In this document: positions 17,742 to 25,930 of the stretch, in pieces | Position numbering within the stretch: the first letter of the stretch is position 1 | Layout: each line of letters begins with the position of its first letter | Assembly: GCF_902506205.1 (NCBI RefSeq) | Contig: NZ_LR732816.1 | Location: 1,619,603-1,683,602 of the forward strand | Direction: 5' to 3' | Length of the DNA stretch: 64,000 nucleotides | Source of the DNA: Brevundimonas sp. G8 | GTDB lineage: Bacteria; Pseudomonadota; Alphaproteobacteria; Caulobacterales; Caulobacteraceae | Position numbers and translations under genes: made by a program | Notes under the pieces: model-generated | Database searches by the model: none | Told to the model about the DNA's origin: nothing | The model's input: only the letters and a program-made list of their open reading frames with translations

Positions 17742-18237
17742 GGCGGCAATCGTCGCGGCCTTCTTGCTGGCGGGCTGCGGCCAGGCCGAGCCGGTCGATC
17801 CGAACGCGGGCAAGGCCGAGGCGGTCGCCTTCATGGCCGAGAACGCCAAGGCCGAGGGCGTCGTGACCCTGCCCAGCGGCCTGCAATACAAGGTGGTGCA
17901 GGCGGGGCCGGCCAGCGGCCTCAGCCCGGACCGCAACGACCTGGTCAAGGTCGATTACGAGGGCAAGCTGGTCGACAACAGCGTGTTCGACAGCTCGTTC
18001 GCGCGCGGCGCGCCGGCCGTGTTCACGCCCGAGGAAGTGGTCAAGGGCTGGACCGAGGCGCTGCAGAAGATGCGCGTCGGCGACGAATGGCTGCTCTATG
18101 TCCCGCCCGAGCTGGGCTATGGCGAGCGCAACAGCCCTAAGATCCCGGCGAATTCGGTGCTGATCTTCCGGCTGAAACTGCTGGACGTGGCCAAGGTGCC
18201 GGGCGGTGGATCGGGTGCGGCGACGGCGATGGGGTGA
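17722..18237 (+). CDS. FKBP-type peptidyl-prolyl isomerase, lipoprotein
   Basis: A 171-residue prolyl isomerase with a lipoprotein signal (lipobox LAGC, cysteine near residue 16), so it should be anchored to a membrane facing the periplasm. The domain contains the FKBP markers VKVDYEGKLVDNSVFDSS (near 73-90), the KGWTEALQKMRVGDEW core and YVPPELGYGER (near 125). The gene begins within the last 20 bp of ilvA, which suggests translational coupling with an otherwise unrelated metabolic gene. Confidence 0.88.
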   Translation: MNFGWGKAAIVAAFLLAGCGQAEPVDPNAGKAEAVAFMAENAKAEGVVTLPSGLQYKVVQAGPASGLSPDRNDLVKVDYEGKLVDNSVFDSSFARGAPAVFTPEEVVKGWTEALQKMRVGDEWLLYVPPELGYGERNSPKIPANSVLIFRLKLLDVAKVPGGGSGAATAMG

Positions 18238-18246
18238 CGGCTTCCA

Positions 18247-18391
18247 TCTCCTCCCTGCGAAGCGGGGAGGTGGCGCGGCGCCGCTTGGCGACGTGACGGA
18301 GGGGTTCTGTGCCGCATCACCAGCGCCTGTGGGACGTCAAGAGCCCCTCCACCGCTTCGCGGTACCCCTCCCCGCGAAGCGGGGAGGAGAC
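18247..18391. repeat. Paired REP-like palindromic element (class 1)
   Basis: Two inverted units with the outer ends TCTCCTCCC and GGGGAGGAGA, both carrying an inner GCGAAGC hairpin. The element fills the first half of the gap between the convergent FKBP and queG genes. It differs from the 8178 copy in the middle (GGCGCGGCGCCGC). Confidence 0.8.
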
Positions 18392-18419
18392 GAAAAAAGT
18401 GCACTGCGAATTTTTTGAG

Positions 18420-18433
18420 TGCACTTTAGTGCA
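18420..18433 (+). terminator. Small hairpin with T tract in the FKBP-queG gap
   Basis: TGCACTTTAGTGCA can form a 6-bp stem and is followed by GATTTTT, so it may end plus-strand transcripts. A related AGTGCACT stands at 18398-18405, 14 bases before it, so three copies of the GTGCA core cluster here. In the remaining gap up to 18576 I see no gene or other signal. Confidence 0.35.
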
Positions 18434-18576
18434 GATTTTTGCGAGCGGTTTGCAAGTCTGTCGTTGGGCGGATGTCAAAGACCAGGGCGGCATCATAACC
18501 CAGCGTGCAGGGGCGGTGGGGTAGCGGTCGCTGGTCGTCTTCAGGGCTTTGAAATCGCTACGGTTCGTTGCGGCGA

Positions 18577-19704
18577 TTATGCGGGTTGAGCGGTTTCGGA
18601 CCGTCGCCATTCGGCCAGGACCTGGGGGTCGGTCTCTGTGGTAGCCTCGGCCAGGGTCGCGAATTCACCGGGGCATGTCAGCCGCGAAAGCGCCCAGACG
18701 GCGGCGCCGCGCACCAGGGGCGAGGGGTCGGCCAGCAGGGCTTTCGTCGGGGCGATCAGGGACGCGTCGCCCGAGTTGCCGACGGCGTAGAGGACGTTCC
18801 GCAGGAAGCGGTCGCGGCCGATGCGCTTGACCGGGCTCTTGGTGAACAGGGCGCGGAAGGCGGCGTCGTCCAGCGCCAGCAGGTCGTGCAGCCGGGGGCT
18901 TTCGAAGGCCTCGCGCGGCAAAAGCCGAATCTCGCGCGCTTCCTGCGCGAACTTGTTCCACGGGCAGACCGCCAGACAGTCATCGCAGCCATAGATGCGC
19001 GAGCCGGTCAGGGTGCGGAACTCGACCGGCCAGGGATCGGCGAACTCGATGGTCAGGTAGGACAGGCAGCGCCGGGCATCGAGCTGGAACGGGGCGGGAA
19101 AGGCCTTGGTCGGACAGGCGTCGAGACAGGCGGTGCACCGGCCGCAGTGTTCGGTCTCGGCCGCGTCCGGCTCGATCTCGGCGGCGGTCAGGATGGTGCC
19201 CAGGAACAGCCAGTTGCCGTGGGTGCGGCTGAGCAGATTGGTGTGCTTGCCCTGCCAGCCCAGGCCGGCGCGCTGGGCCAACGGCTTCTCCATTAATGGG
19301 GCGGTGTCGACGAAGACCTTGATGTCGGCGCCGTTGCGGGCCGCGATTTGACCCGCCAGCTGTTTCAGCCGGCCCTTGATGACCTCGTGATAGTCGTCGC
19401 CGCGCGCATAGACCGAGATATAGCCGGCCGAGCGGTCGGCCAGCTGGTCCAGCGGATTGTCGTCGGGGCCGTAGTTCATGCCCAGGACGATGGCGGTCCG
19501 CGCCTCGTCCCACATGGCGGTGGGGTGCTGGCGGCGATCCAGCGTCGTCTGCATCCACTCCATGTCGCCATGCCGGCCCTCGTCCACGAAACGCCGCAGC
19601 CGCTCGCCCGCCGGCCAGGCGTCGGCCGCCGAGGCGAAGCGGCAGACATCGAAGCCGAGTTCGGCCGCGCGCTGGCGGATGAAGGTTTTCAGGCGGTCGG
19701 ACAC
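18577..19704 (-). CDS. queG: tRNA epoxyqueuosine(34) reductase
   Basis: Iron-sulfur and cobalamin enzyme that reduces epoxyqueuosine in tRNA to queuosine, the last step of the pathway. The 375-residue protein contains both 4Fe-4S sets: CGRCTACLDACP (near residue 193) and CDDCLAVCPWNKF (near 242), with the DUF1730 domain in front (GMNYGPDDNP near 75). A C-terminal HEAT-like region (about 310-360) is normal for the family. Other queuosine genes are not in the window. Confidence 0.94.
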   Translation of the reverse strand: MSDRLKTFIRQRAAELGFDVCRFASAADAWPAGERLRRFVDEGRHGDMEWMQTTLDRRQHPTAMWDEARTAIVLGMNYGPDDNPLDQLADRSAGYISVYARGDDYHEVIKGRLKQLAGQIAARNGADIKVFVDTAPLMEKPLAQRAGLGWQGKHTNLLSRTHGNWLFLGTILTAAEIEPDAAETEHCGRCTACLDACPTKAFPAPFQLDARRCLSYLTIEFADPWPVEFRTLTGSRIYGCDDCLAVCPWNKFAQEAREIRLLPREAFESPRLHDLLALDDAAFRALFTKSPVKRIGRDRFLRNVLYAVGNSGDASLIAPTKALLADPSPLVRGAAVWALSRLTCPGEFATLAEATTETDPQVLAEWRRSETAQPA

Positions 19705-19766
19705 GGGGCGGGGGATAGCACAGTTTCTTGCGCGCCGTTCGGGGCGGAGCGGGTCTCTCTTTCGCT

Positions 19767-19870
19767 CGTCATCCTAGGCCTCGTGCCTAGGATCCATAAA
19801 CACGGGAGGTGCCGGTGCGCACCATCGAAGACCGGGCGTCTGGATCCTAGGCACAAGGCCTAGGATGACG
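19767..19870. repeat. Palindromic intergenic element (class 2)
   Basis: Outer ends CGTCATCCTAGGCC and GGCCTAGGATGACG are perfect inverted repeats of 14 bases; each half has its own GCCTAGGATCC-type hairpin. A second copy is at 40000-40106. Shared CGTCAT ends also occur in the class 3 element at 20828-20992. Confidence 0.8.
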
Positions 19871-19895
19871 GGAAAAATGGTGCGGAAGGGCGCGC

Positions 19896-20414
19896 TTATT
19901 CGCCGTCGAACAGCTCCAAGATCTGGGCCTGGATGTCGGTAGGCCAGGGCGTGATCAGGGCGGTCAGGCGGTCGCGGTCGGCGGCGAACAGGGCGCGGCT
20001 GGCCTCTTCGAAGTCGGGGGCGTCGCCAGCCATCTCGACCATGAAGCCATAGGCGGCGTCGGTGCGGCGGCGGCGCGCATCGTCGTCGGCGCCGGTCTTG
20101 CGGGCTTGTTCAACCAGACGGCGCAGGGCGGCCGAGGCGCCGCCGGGCTGGGCCGCCAGCCAGTCCCAGTGACGGGGCAGGAGGGTAACCTCGCGCGCGG
20201 CGACGCCCAGGCGCGGGCGACCGCGCCGGGGTGGGGGCGCCGGTCGCAGATCGAGATCGACGGCGCGCCCGGTCTGGAGGTCGAAGACGCGCAGAGCGGC
20301 CTGGGGCGACGCCGACAGGGCGGTCTGGAAGGCGGCCGACACGACGGCTTCGGACCCCTTGGCGATCCGGTCGGGGCCGTCGAACAGGACCAGTCGGCGA
20401 ATCTCATCGTCCAT
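19896..20414 (-). CDS. DUF2239 family protein
   Basis: A 172-residue cytoplasmic protein. An N-terminal strand-rich part (RRLVLFDGPDRIAKGSEAVV) is followed near residue 62 by a GRPRLGVAAREVTLLPRHW segment and LRRLVEQARK, which resembles a short DNA-binding helical domain. This is the DUF2239 family, of unknown function. It is divergent from a GIY-YIG gene across 59 bp containing a perfect 14-base palindrome, so the two are probably co-regulated, perhaps by this protein itself. The regulator role is inference. Confidence 0.8.
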   Translation of the reverse strand: MDDEIRRLVLFDGPDRIAKGSEAVVSAAFQTALSASPQAALRVFDLQTGRAVDLDLRPAPPPRRGRPRLGVAAREVTLLPRHWDWLAAQPGGASAALRRLVEQARKTGADDDARRRRTDAAYGFMVEMAGDAPDFEEASRALFAADRDRLTALITPWPTDIQAQILELFDGE

Positions 20415-20417
20415 ATA

Positions 20418-20459
20418 TTTACCCGGGTAAAATTAGCAGATAGGATAATACCCGGATAA
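20418..20459. promoter_or_regulatory. Palindromic operator-like site between DUF2239 and GIY-YIG genes
   Basis: TTTACCCGGGTAAA (20418-20431) is a perfect 14-base palindrome starting 4 bases from the DUF2239 start codon. A second, weaker copy, TACCCGGATAA, lies at 20449-20459, 15 bases before the GIY-YIG start. Between them TAGGATAAT (20441-20449) could be a -10 box for the plus-strand gene. Two ordered copies around a promoter suggest repressor binding. Confidence 0.5.
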
Positions 20460-20473
20460 TAAGGAAGGCCGTC

Positions 20474-20806
20474 ATGACCACAAGCCGCAAGACCCTGATC
20501 GCCGAATACAAGGAGCGGGTGACCATCGCCGGCGTCTATGCCGTGATCTGCAGCGCGACGGGTCAGGCCTGGGTCGGCAAGAGCCGCCACATCGACACCG
20601 AACAGAACGGCCTGTGGTTCGCGCTGCGCCACGGCGGCAGTCCGTATCGGTCGCTTCAGGCGGCGTGGAAGGCGCACGCGCCCGAGGATTTCCGCTTCGA
20701 ACAGCTGGACCGCCTGCCGGAGGACCTCTCCGATCTGCGGCGCAAGGATGAGTTGGTCAGTCGCGCCAAGCTGTGGATCGCACGGCTGGGCGCCGAGGCG
20801 CTGTAA
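20474..20806 (+). CDS. GIY-YIG nuclease family protein
   Basis: A 110-residue protein built almost wholly from a GIY-YIG-like domain: GVYAV (near residue 20) in place of GIY, AWVGKS (near 32) in place of YIG, and R38 of the SRHI segment, followed by a conserved-looking N45 and, near residue 72, a DFRFE segment. The usual motif letters are changed (GVY and WVG), but the order is kept. Family members cut DNA or act in repair and restriction; activity here is not certain. Paired with a divergent DUF2239 gene around a palindromic operator. Confidence 0.75.
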   Translation: MTTSRKTLIAEYKERVTIAGVYAVICSATGQAWVGKSRHIDTEQNGLWFALRHGGSPYRSLQAAWKAHAPEDFRFEQLDRLPEDLSDLRRKDELVSRAKLWIARLGAEAL

Positions 20807-20827
20807 GGGCGGCGCACCCTTTACTTT

Positions 20828-20992
20828 CGTCATTCCGGGCGCAGCGTAGCGGAGACCTGGAACCCAGCGGCGCCGAAGGCGAAATCTATCCGACGCACGC
20901 AGTTTGAAGATCGAATCTGCGACAGGTTCGCGCTCACGCGCGCCGCTGGGTTCCAGCTCTGCGGGCCAAGCGGCCCTTCGCCCGGAATGACG
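20828..20992. repeat. Palindromic intergenic element (class 3)
   Basis: Outer ends CGTCATTCCGGGC and GCCCGGAATGACG are perfect 13-base inverted repeats. An inner pair, CTGGAACCCAGCGGCG and CGCCGCTGGGTTCCAG, also pairs perfectly. No coding frame fits. The rest of the gap to 21088 shows no feature. Confidence 0.75.
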
Positions 20993-21088
20993 AAAGGTGT
21001 TTTTGCTTAGAAATCCAGGGTCTGCGTATCTTGCTTGTCGCTCGTAATTCCTCGCAAATGTTTAGCTTAGGCGCGATGGGGTGGCGGG

Positions 21089-21400
21089 TTGATAAGTGCT
21101 GGGCATAGGTGGGCGGGCTGGCTTGCGCTCCTGGGCGTAGGTAGCGTGTTCCTGCTCTTCGTCAGCAGGCTGCCGGGGAACGATGCTTCAACGGTGAAAG
21201 CTGTCAACAAAGTCGTGTCTAAACCATCCCGCTGTTCAGCAGGTTTCACGGCGACATCGAATCTTATTGGGACCTTGGAGCAGGGAGAGATCGTCAAATC
21301 GATCTCCGCACGAAACGGTATGGATTACGTCGACTGGCGTGGAGGATGCTGGGTCGTTTCGCAAAACATGACTCCACTAACCGATCCAGCTTCTAAATAG
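21089..21400 (+). CDS. Small exported or anchored protein with SH3-like domain
   Basis: A 103-residue frame from a TTG start at 21089 (a GGGG run lies 8-11 bases upstream; a stop codon at 21068 limits other choices). Residues 8-25 are a hydrophobic anchor. The rest (SNLIGTLEQGEIV, then GCWVV) looks like an SH3b fold with two cysteines (about C49 and C87) that could form a disulfide. Base composition is clearly lower in GC than its neighbours and has fewer high-GC codons, so it may be recent or foreign. Function unknown; coding status moderate. Confidence 0.5.
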   Translation: MISAGHRWAGWLALLGVGSVFLLFVSRLPGNDASTVKAVNKVVSKPSRCSAGFTATSNLIGTLEQGEIVKSISARNGMDYVDWRGGCWVVSQNMTPLTDPASK

Positions 21401-21409
21401 ACGGTATTC

Positions 21410-21430
21410 GGGACGTTGGTTCGACGTCCC
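21410..21430 (+). terminator. Hairpin downstream of the SH3-like gene
   Basis: GGGACGT and ACGTCCC are perfect complements around a 7-base loop, 10 bases after the stop codon. No strong T tract follows, so a terminator function is only possible. Confidence 0.3.
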
Positions 21431-21471
21431 TGATCTACTCACTTGGGCCGTTCGCCTTGACCGCTTGCATC

Positions 21472-22158
21472 TCAGAAATCCAGATCCGCATACCACGCTG
21501 AGGGCGGCACGCCGACGAAGCGGTCCGCCAGCAGGGGGCGGAAGCAGGGGCGGGATTTGAGCTTGGAGTACCAGGTCTTCAGCCCAGGCCAGTTCTTCCA
21601 CTGGATCTCGCCGAAATAGTCGAGGACCGACAGGTGGGCGGCGGCGATCAGGTCGGCCTGACTGAGGCGACGGCCGGCCAGCCAGTCGCGGGCGGCGACC
21701 AGATCCTCCAGCATGGCGAGGTGGGTCTTCAGGGCGTCGCGGCCCTCGCGCAGGGCGCGGGCTTCGGGCGGGCCCAGCTTGAGCAGGGGTTTCTCCATCC
21801 GCTCGTGCAGCAGGACCGAGTCCACGTCGTCGGTAAAGCGGCGCTCGAACCAGCCGGTCAGGCGGCGGGCCTCGGCGCGTTCGGCGAGGTCGGCGGGCAG
21901 CAGCAGGGGCCCCTTCTGCTGATCCTCGATCCAGCCCAGGACGGCGGGCAGTTCGCACAGCACCAGCGGGCGGCCGCGATCCATCGTCTGGATCACCGGC
22001 GGCAGGCCTGATGGGTTGAAGTCGTTGACCGGGCAGTCGGCCTCCCACGGACGGACCGGGGTGTCGGTCCATTCGATCCGCGCTTCGCCCAGGGCCAGGC
22101 GCGCGGCGCGCGAGGCGGGCTGGAAGGCGAAGTGGAAGAGAACGCAAGGGTCGGCCAT
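21472..22158 (-). CDS. Glutathione S-transferase family protein
   Basis: A 228-residue protein with an N-terminal thioredoxin-like domain (about 1-80: LFHFAFQPASRAARLAL and a GLPPVIQTMDRG segment with the cis-proline P53) and a helical C-terminal domain (about 90-215, with a DWLAGRRLSQADLIAAAHLSV motif near 160-180). These are GST features. The Ser or Cys at the active-site position is not clear, so a binding or regulatory role cannot be excluded. Monocistronic; substrate unknown. Confidence 0.85.
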   Translation of the reverse strand: MADPCVLFHFAFQPASRAARLALGEARIEWTDTPVRPWEADCPVNDFNPSGLPPVIQTMDRGRPLVLCELPAVLGWIEDQQKGPLLLPADLAERAEARRLTGWFERRFTDDVDSVLLHERMEKPLLKLGPPEARALREGRDALKTHLAMLEDLVAARDWLAGRRLSQADLIAAAHLSVLDYFGEIQWKNWPGLKTWYSKLKSRPCFRPLLADRFVGVPPSAWYADLDF

Positions 22159-22219
22159 CAGGGGTTGATGCGCCCCGACCCGTTAATGCGCGTTTACTGC
22201 ATTGAAATTGGGCGCAAGG

Positions 22220-23227
22220 TCAGGACCAGGGGCCCTTCGGCGCAGGGCCGGTCGGGGCCTCGACGGCCTTGGGTTCGGCCGGCGCGGGGGTCGTGACGGC
22301 GGGAACGTCCGCCTGCGGACGGGTGCGGCCGCGCGGGTCGGCGTGGATCAGGATATCGGCGGCGGGATATTGGCTCAGCACCCGGTTCTCGGCCGCGACG
22401 ACGATGGCGTGGGCGGCGTCCAGGGTCTGGTGGGCGTCCAGGTCGACGTGCATCTGGATCATCATCACCTGGCCGGCCATGCGGGTGCGCAGCTGATGCA
22501 CGCCGAAGACCTGGGGGTCGGTCAGCACGGCCTGGGTGATGGCGGCGCGGTCGGCTTCGGGCACGGCGCGGTCCAAAAGGTGATCGGCGGCGACCTTCAA
22601 CATGCCGGTCGCGCCCCAGAACAGCCAGACGGCGACGACGATGCCGGCCGCCGCGTCCAGACCCGGCGCGCCCAGAAAGGCGCCCGAGATCACCCCGATC
22701 AGGACCACGACATTGGCGGCTAAGTCCGCGGCATAGTGGGCGCGGTCGCCAGCGACGGCGAGCGAGCCGGTCTTCTTCAGCGTCTGGGTCTGCATCCACA
22801 CCAGCCAGGCGGTGATGGCGATGGCGACGACCATGATCCCTGTCGCCCAGAAGCCTGCGGTGACGGGGCGGGGGTCGAAGATGCGCTGCACCCCCTCCCA
22901 GCCGATGAAGATGGCCGAGGCGAACACCAGCCCGGCCTGGACCAGGGCGGACAGGGCCTCGCCCTTGCCGTGGCCATAGCGGTGGTCCTCGTCCGGCGGG
23001 GCGGCGGCCCAGCGCACGGCGAAGAAGGTCGTCAGGGACGCCGCCAGATCCAGCACCGAATCCGCCAGGGTCGCCAGGATGGAGACCGAGCCGGAGGCGC
23101 CGAGCGCAAAGGCCTTCATCGCGATCAGCACCACCGCGACCCCGACCGACAGGCGGGTGATGCGGCGCGCAGCCAAATGGGCATCTTCCAAGGGCGGGGG
23201 CGCAGGTGCGGGGGCGGGCGTCGTCAT
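22220..23227 (-). CDS. Cation diffusion facilitator family efflux protein
   Basis: Divalent metal efflux protein of the CDF family; 335 residues from ATG 23227. Six hydrophobic segments lie in the first 210 residues. The metal-site aspartates are visible in DSVLDLAAS (near 53) and HYAADLAAN (near 156); a DEDHRYGHGKGEAL loop follows segment 2. The C-terminal cytoplasmic domain (about 210-300) ends with an Ala/Pro/Lys-rich tail. This resembles FieF (zinc and iron export) in length, but the metal is not determined. Confidence 0.88.
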   Translation of the reverse strand: MTTPAPAPAPPPLEDAHLAARRITRLSVGVAVVLIAMKAFALGASGSVSILATLADSVLDLAASLTTFFAVRWAAAPPDEDHRYGHGKGEALSALVQAGLVFASAIFIGWEGVQRIFDPRPVTAGFWATGIMVVAIAITAWLVWMQTQTLKKTGSLAVAGDRAHYAADLAANVVVLIGVISGAFLGAPGLDAAAGIVVAVWLFWGATGMLKVAADHLLDRAVPEADRAAITQAVLTDPQVFGVHQLRTRMAGQVMMIQMHVDLDAHQTLDAAHAIVVAAENRVLSQYPAADILIHADPRGRTRPQADVPAVTTPAPAEPKAVEAPTGPAPKGPWS

Positions 23228-23358
23228 ATGCGGCCTCTTCTCGCGCAATCATGGCGGAAAGCCAACCGCTCGCCATCCTCTCGCCTAATCGGGGATGGTT
23301 GGTCTAAGGGTGAGGCGAACCGGGGGCGTCGTGATCCCGGACCTGTTTCGGGGTTTTC

Positions 23359-24159
23359 ATGTCGGACTGGCTGGCGGCCATCATCCTGGGTCTGGTCGAG
23401 GGACTGACCGAGTTCATTCCGGTCTCGTCCACGGGCCATATGCTGCTGCTCGGCCATTTCATGGGTTTCGAGAGTTCGGGCAAGACGTTCGAGATCGTGA
23501 TCCAACTGGGCGCCCTGCTGGCCATCATAAGCGTCTATTTCAAACGGCTGTGGGCGCTGGCGACGCGCTGGCCGTTCGACCCGGAGGCGCGTCGGTTCCT
23601 GATCGGCCTGCTGGTCGCCTTCGCGCCCGCCGTGGTGATCGGCTTTCTGGCCTATGACTTCATCAAGACGGTGCTGTTCGAGACGCCGCAGGTGGTGTGC
23701 GTGGCCCTGATCGTCGGGGGCGTGATCCTGTTGCTGCTGGACCGGATGGACAAGCGGCCGAAATGGCTGGACGCCGAGGCCTATCCGATGCGGATCTATT
23801 TCCTGATCGGCCTGTTCCAGTGCCTGGCCATGATCCCCGGCGTGTCGCGGTCCGGCGCTACCATCGCCGGCGGCCTGCTTCTGAAGACCGACAAGCGGTC
23901 GGCGGCCGAGTTCAGCTTCTTCCTGGCCCTGCCCACGATGGGGGCGGCGGTGGCCTATGATCTGCTGAAGAACCACAAGACGCTGGATTTCAGCGACGTG
24001 GGCCTGATCGCCGTGGGCTTCGTCGTGGCCTTCATTTCGGCCCTGGCGGTGGTGCGGTTCCTGCTGGATTTTGTGTCGCGTCGCGGCTTCGGCGTCTTCG
24101 CCTGGTGGCGGATCGTGGTCGGGGTCGTGGGGCTGGTGCTGTTGCAGGCGGGGTTCTGA
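23359..24159 (+). CDS. uppP: Undecaprenyl-diphosphatase
   Basis: Integral membrane phosphatase of the BacA type that recycles undecaprenyl diphosphate to the lipid carrier for peptidoglycan and other envelope sugars. The 266-residue protein carries the catalytic motifs [16 protein letters not shown] (near 12-27) and GVSRSGATI (near 165). Eight membrane segments fit the family and the length is normal. Overexpression of this family gives bacitracin resistance. It is read alone from a gap with the CDF gene. Confidence 0.95.
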   Translation: MSDWLAAIILGLVEGLTEFIPVSSTGHMLLLGHFMGFESSGKTFEIVIQLGALLAIISVYFKRLWALATRWPFDPEARRFLIGLLVAFAPAVVIGFLAYDFIKTVLFETPQVVCVALIVGGVILLLLDRMDKRPKWLDAEAYPMRIYFLIGLFQCLAMIPGVSRSGATIAGGLLLKTDKRSAAEFSFFLALPTMGAAVAYDLLKNHKTLDFSDVGLIAVGFVVAFISALAVVRFLLDFVSRRGFGVFAWWRIVVGVVGLVLLQAGF

Positions 24160-24197
24160 GGCTGGTCCCCGACGCCTTCACCCTCTAAGGGCGGGGC

Positions 24198-25109
24198 ATG
24201 ACCACGCTTCTCTATGGCCGCCCGCCTGTCGTCTTCGATCCGCCGGGCGACGCGACCCAGACCTCGCCCCTGATCCCGGATTCCGCTGCGCTGGAGGCGC
24301 AGGACGCCGGTTCGGCCGACACCATCATGATCTCCGCCCCGCCCGGCGTGCTGGAGCGGCGCTATGTCCTGGCCCTGGCGTTGAGGGTGCTGAAGGTCGG
24401 CGGGCGGCTGGATGTGATGGCGCCCAAGGACAAGGGCGGGTCGCGCCTGGGCAAGGAGCTGAAGGCGTTCGGCGTCGAGGTCGCCGAGACGGCCAAGGCC
24501 CACCATCGCCGCTGCATCGTCTTCAAGCCCGAGACGGCCGAGGGGTTGGACGCGGCCATCGACGCCGCCATCGCCGCAGGCGGGCCGCAGTTCGTGCCGG
24601 GGCTGGAAGCCTGGTCTCAACCGGGGATTTTCGCCTGGGACCGGATCGATGCGGGGTCGGCTTTGCTGGCCGGACACCTGCCGCCGATGAAGGGCGAAGG
24701 GGTCGATCTGGGCTGCGGCTATGGCGCGCTGGCGATCGTGACGCTGCGGTCGCCGGCGGTGACCAAGCTGAAGCTGGTCGATCTGGATCGCCGGGCCATC
24801 CGCGCCGCGCGCGAGAACGTCACCGATGAGCGGGCCAAGGTCTGGTGGTCCGACGCCCGCACCCTGGAGGCCAAGGGCGACAAGGATTTCGTGGTCAGCA
24901 ATCCGCCCTTCCACGACGGCGGGGCCGAGGACCGGCGGCTGGGTCAGGCCTTCATCCGCAAGGCGGCGGAGCTGCTGAAAAAGGGCGGTGTCGCCTGGGT
25001 CGTGGCCAACCGGCACCTGCCGTATGAGGCCGAGTTGAACGCGGCGTTCAAGCGGGTGCGGCTGGTCGCCGAGGCGGGCGGCTACAAGCTGTTCGAGGCG
25101 GTGAAGTGA
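24198..25109 (+). CDS. 16S rRNA guanine-N2 methyltransferase, RsmC-like
   Basis: A 303-residue SAM-dependent methyltransferase. The N-terminal half (about 1-140) resembles a catalytic domain without its motifs, as in RsmC; the C-terminal half carries VDLGCGYGALAI (SAM site, near 171-182) and the catalytic VSNPPFHDGG (near 234). RsmC methylates G1207 of 16S rRNA, and the family call here follows from domain layout and the NPPF motif. The next gene, a pseudouridine synthase, starts 34 bases after its stop and may be co-transcribed. Confidence 0.82.
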   Translation: MTTLLYGRPPVVFDPPGDATQTSPLIPDSAALEAQDAGSADTIMISAPPGVLERRYVLALALRVLKVGGRLDVMAPKDKGGSRLGKELKAFGVEVAETAKAHHRRCIVFKPETAEGLDAAIDAAIAAGGPQFVPGLEAWSQPGIFAWDRIDAGSALLAGHLPPMKGEGVDLGCGYGALAIVTLRSPAVTKLKLVDLDRRAIRAARENVTDERAKVWWSDARTLEAKGDKDFVVSNPPFHDGGAEDRRLGQAFIRKAAELLKKGGVAWVVANRHLPYEAELNAAFKRVRLVAEAGGYKLFEAVK

Positions 25110-25113
25110 GTAC

Positions 25114-25143
25114 GCGCTCAAGCAGCCCGAAGGGCGGTAGCGT
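25114..25143 (+). ncRNA. CAAGYA/GRU leader hairpin abutting an rsuA-like start codon
   Basis: Outer stem GCGCT/AGCGT (one G-U pair), internal loop CAAGCA opposite GGT, inner stem GCCC/GGGC with a GAA loop. The last stem base is directly before the ATG at 25144, so the hairpin covers the whole usual ribosome-binding region. Same design as at 14474, 33263 and 62975. Confidence 0.6.
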
Positions 25144-25893
25144 ATGAAAAAAGTCCCCACGTCGAGGGTCGACCGCCTGCTGGGTTCGATGGGCTATGGC
25201 TCGCGGGCCGAGATGGCGCGGATGGCCAAGGCGGGCGGGATCGTGCTGGACGGGGCCGATCTGACGGACGTGTCCAAGCGGATTCCGGTGACGCGCGACC
25301 TGCCGAGCCGGATGGAGATCGACGGCCAGCCGCTGGACCCCGTGCAGGGGCTGGTGATCATGCTGAACAAGCCGCTGGGCATGACCTGTTCGCACAAGGA
25401 AGAGGGGGCGCTGGTCTATGACATCCTGCCGGGGCGGTGGCGGGCGCGCGATCCGGCCATTTCGACCATCGGGCGGCTGGACAAGCAGACGACGGGCTTG
25501 CTGCTGCTGACAGACGACGGCGATCTGCTGCACCGGGTGATCTCGCCAAAGCGCCATGTGACCAAGGTCTATCGCGCGGGGCTGGCGCGGCCGCTGGTCG
25601 GGACGGAAGGCGATCTGTTCGCCGCCGGGGAGTTGGTGCTGGAGGGCGAGGACAAGCCGCTGGCGCCCGCCGTGCTGGAGGTCGTGACGCCGACCGAGGC
25701 CCTGCTGACGGTGACGGAGGGGCGCTATCACCAGGTGCGGCGCATGTTCGCCGCCGCCGGAAATCATGTCGAGACCCTGCATCGCGAGCGGATGGGTGGG
25801 CTGGTCCTGCCGGCCGATCTGGCGCTTGGACAGTGGCGGCTGCTGAGCCCGGACGAAATCGCGTCCATCTTCGTGGAACCGACCGGCGGCTGA
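25144..25893 (+). CDS. Pseudouridine synthase, RsuA/RluB/RluE family
   Basis: A 249-residue RNA pseudouridine synthase. An N-terminal S4-like RNA-binding domain (about 1-60, with GYGSRAEMARM) precedes the catalytic domain with GRLDKQTTGLLLLTDDG (near 117-133; D120 is the catalytic aspartate) and the KVYRAG segment. SHKEE and the short length fit RsuA, which modifies U516 of 16S rRNA, but other members of the family cannot be ruled out. The start codon lies just behind a structured leader, and no separate Shine-Dalgarno is visible. Confidence 0.87.
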   Translation: MKKVPTSRVDRLLGSMGYGSRAEMARMAKAGGIVLDGADLTDVSKRIPVTRDLPSRMEIDGQPLDPVQGLVIMLNKPLGMTCSHKEEGALVYDILPGRWRARDPAISTIGRLDKQTTGLLLLTDDGDLLHRVISPKRHVTKVYRAGLARPLVGTEGDLFAAGELVLEGEDKPLAPAVLEVVTPTEALLTVTEGRYHQVRRMFAAAGNHVETLHRERMGGLVLPADLALGQWRLLSPDEIASIFVEPTGG

Positions 25894-25930
25894 TTGGACA
25901 TCTCGTGGCCAGATGGCTATTTTGATGGCC

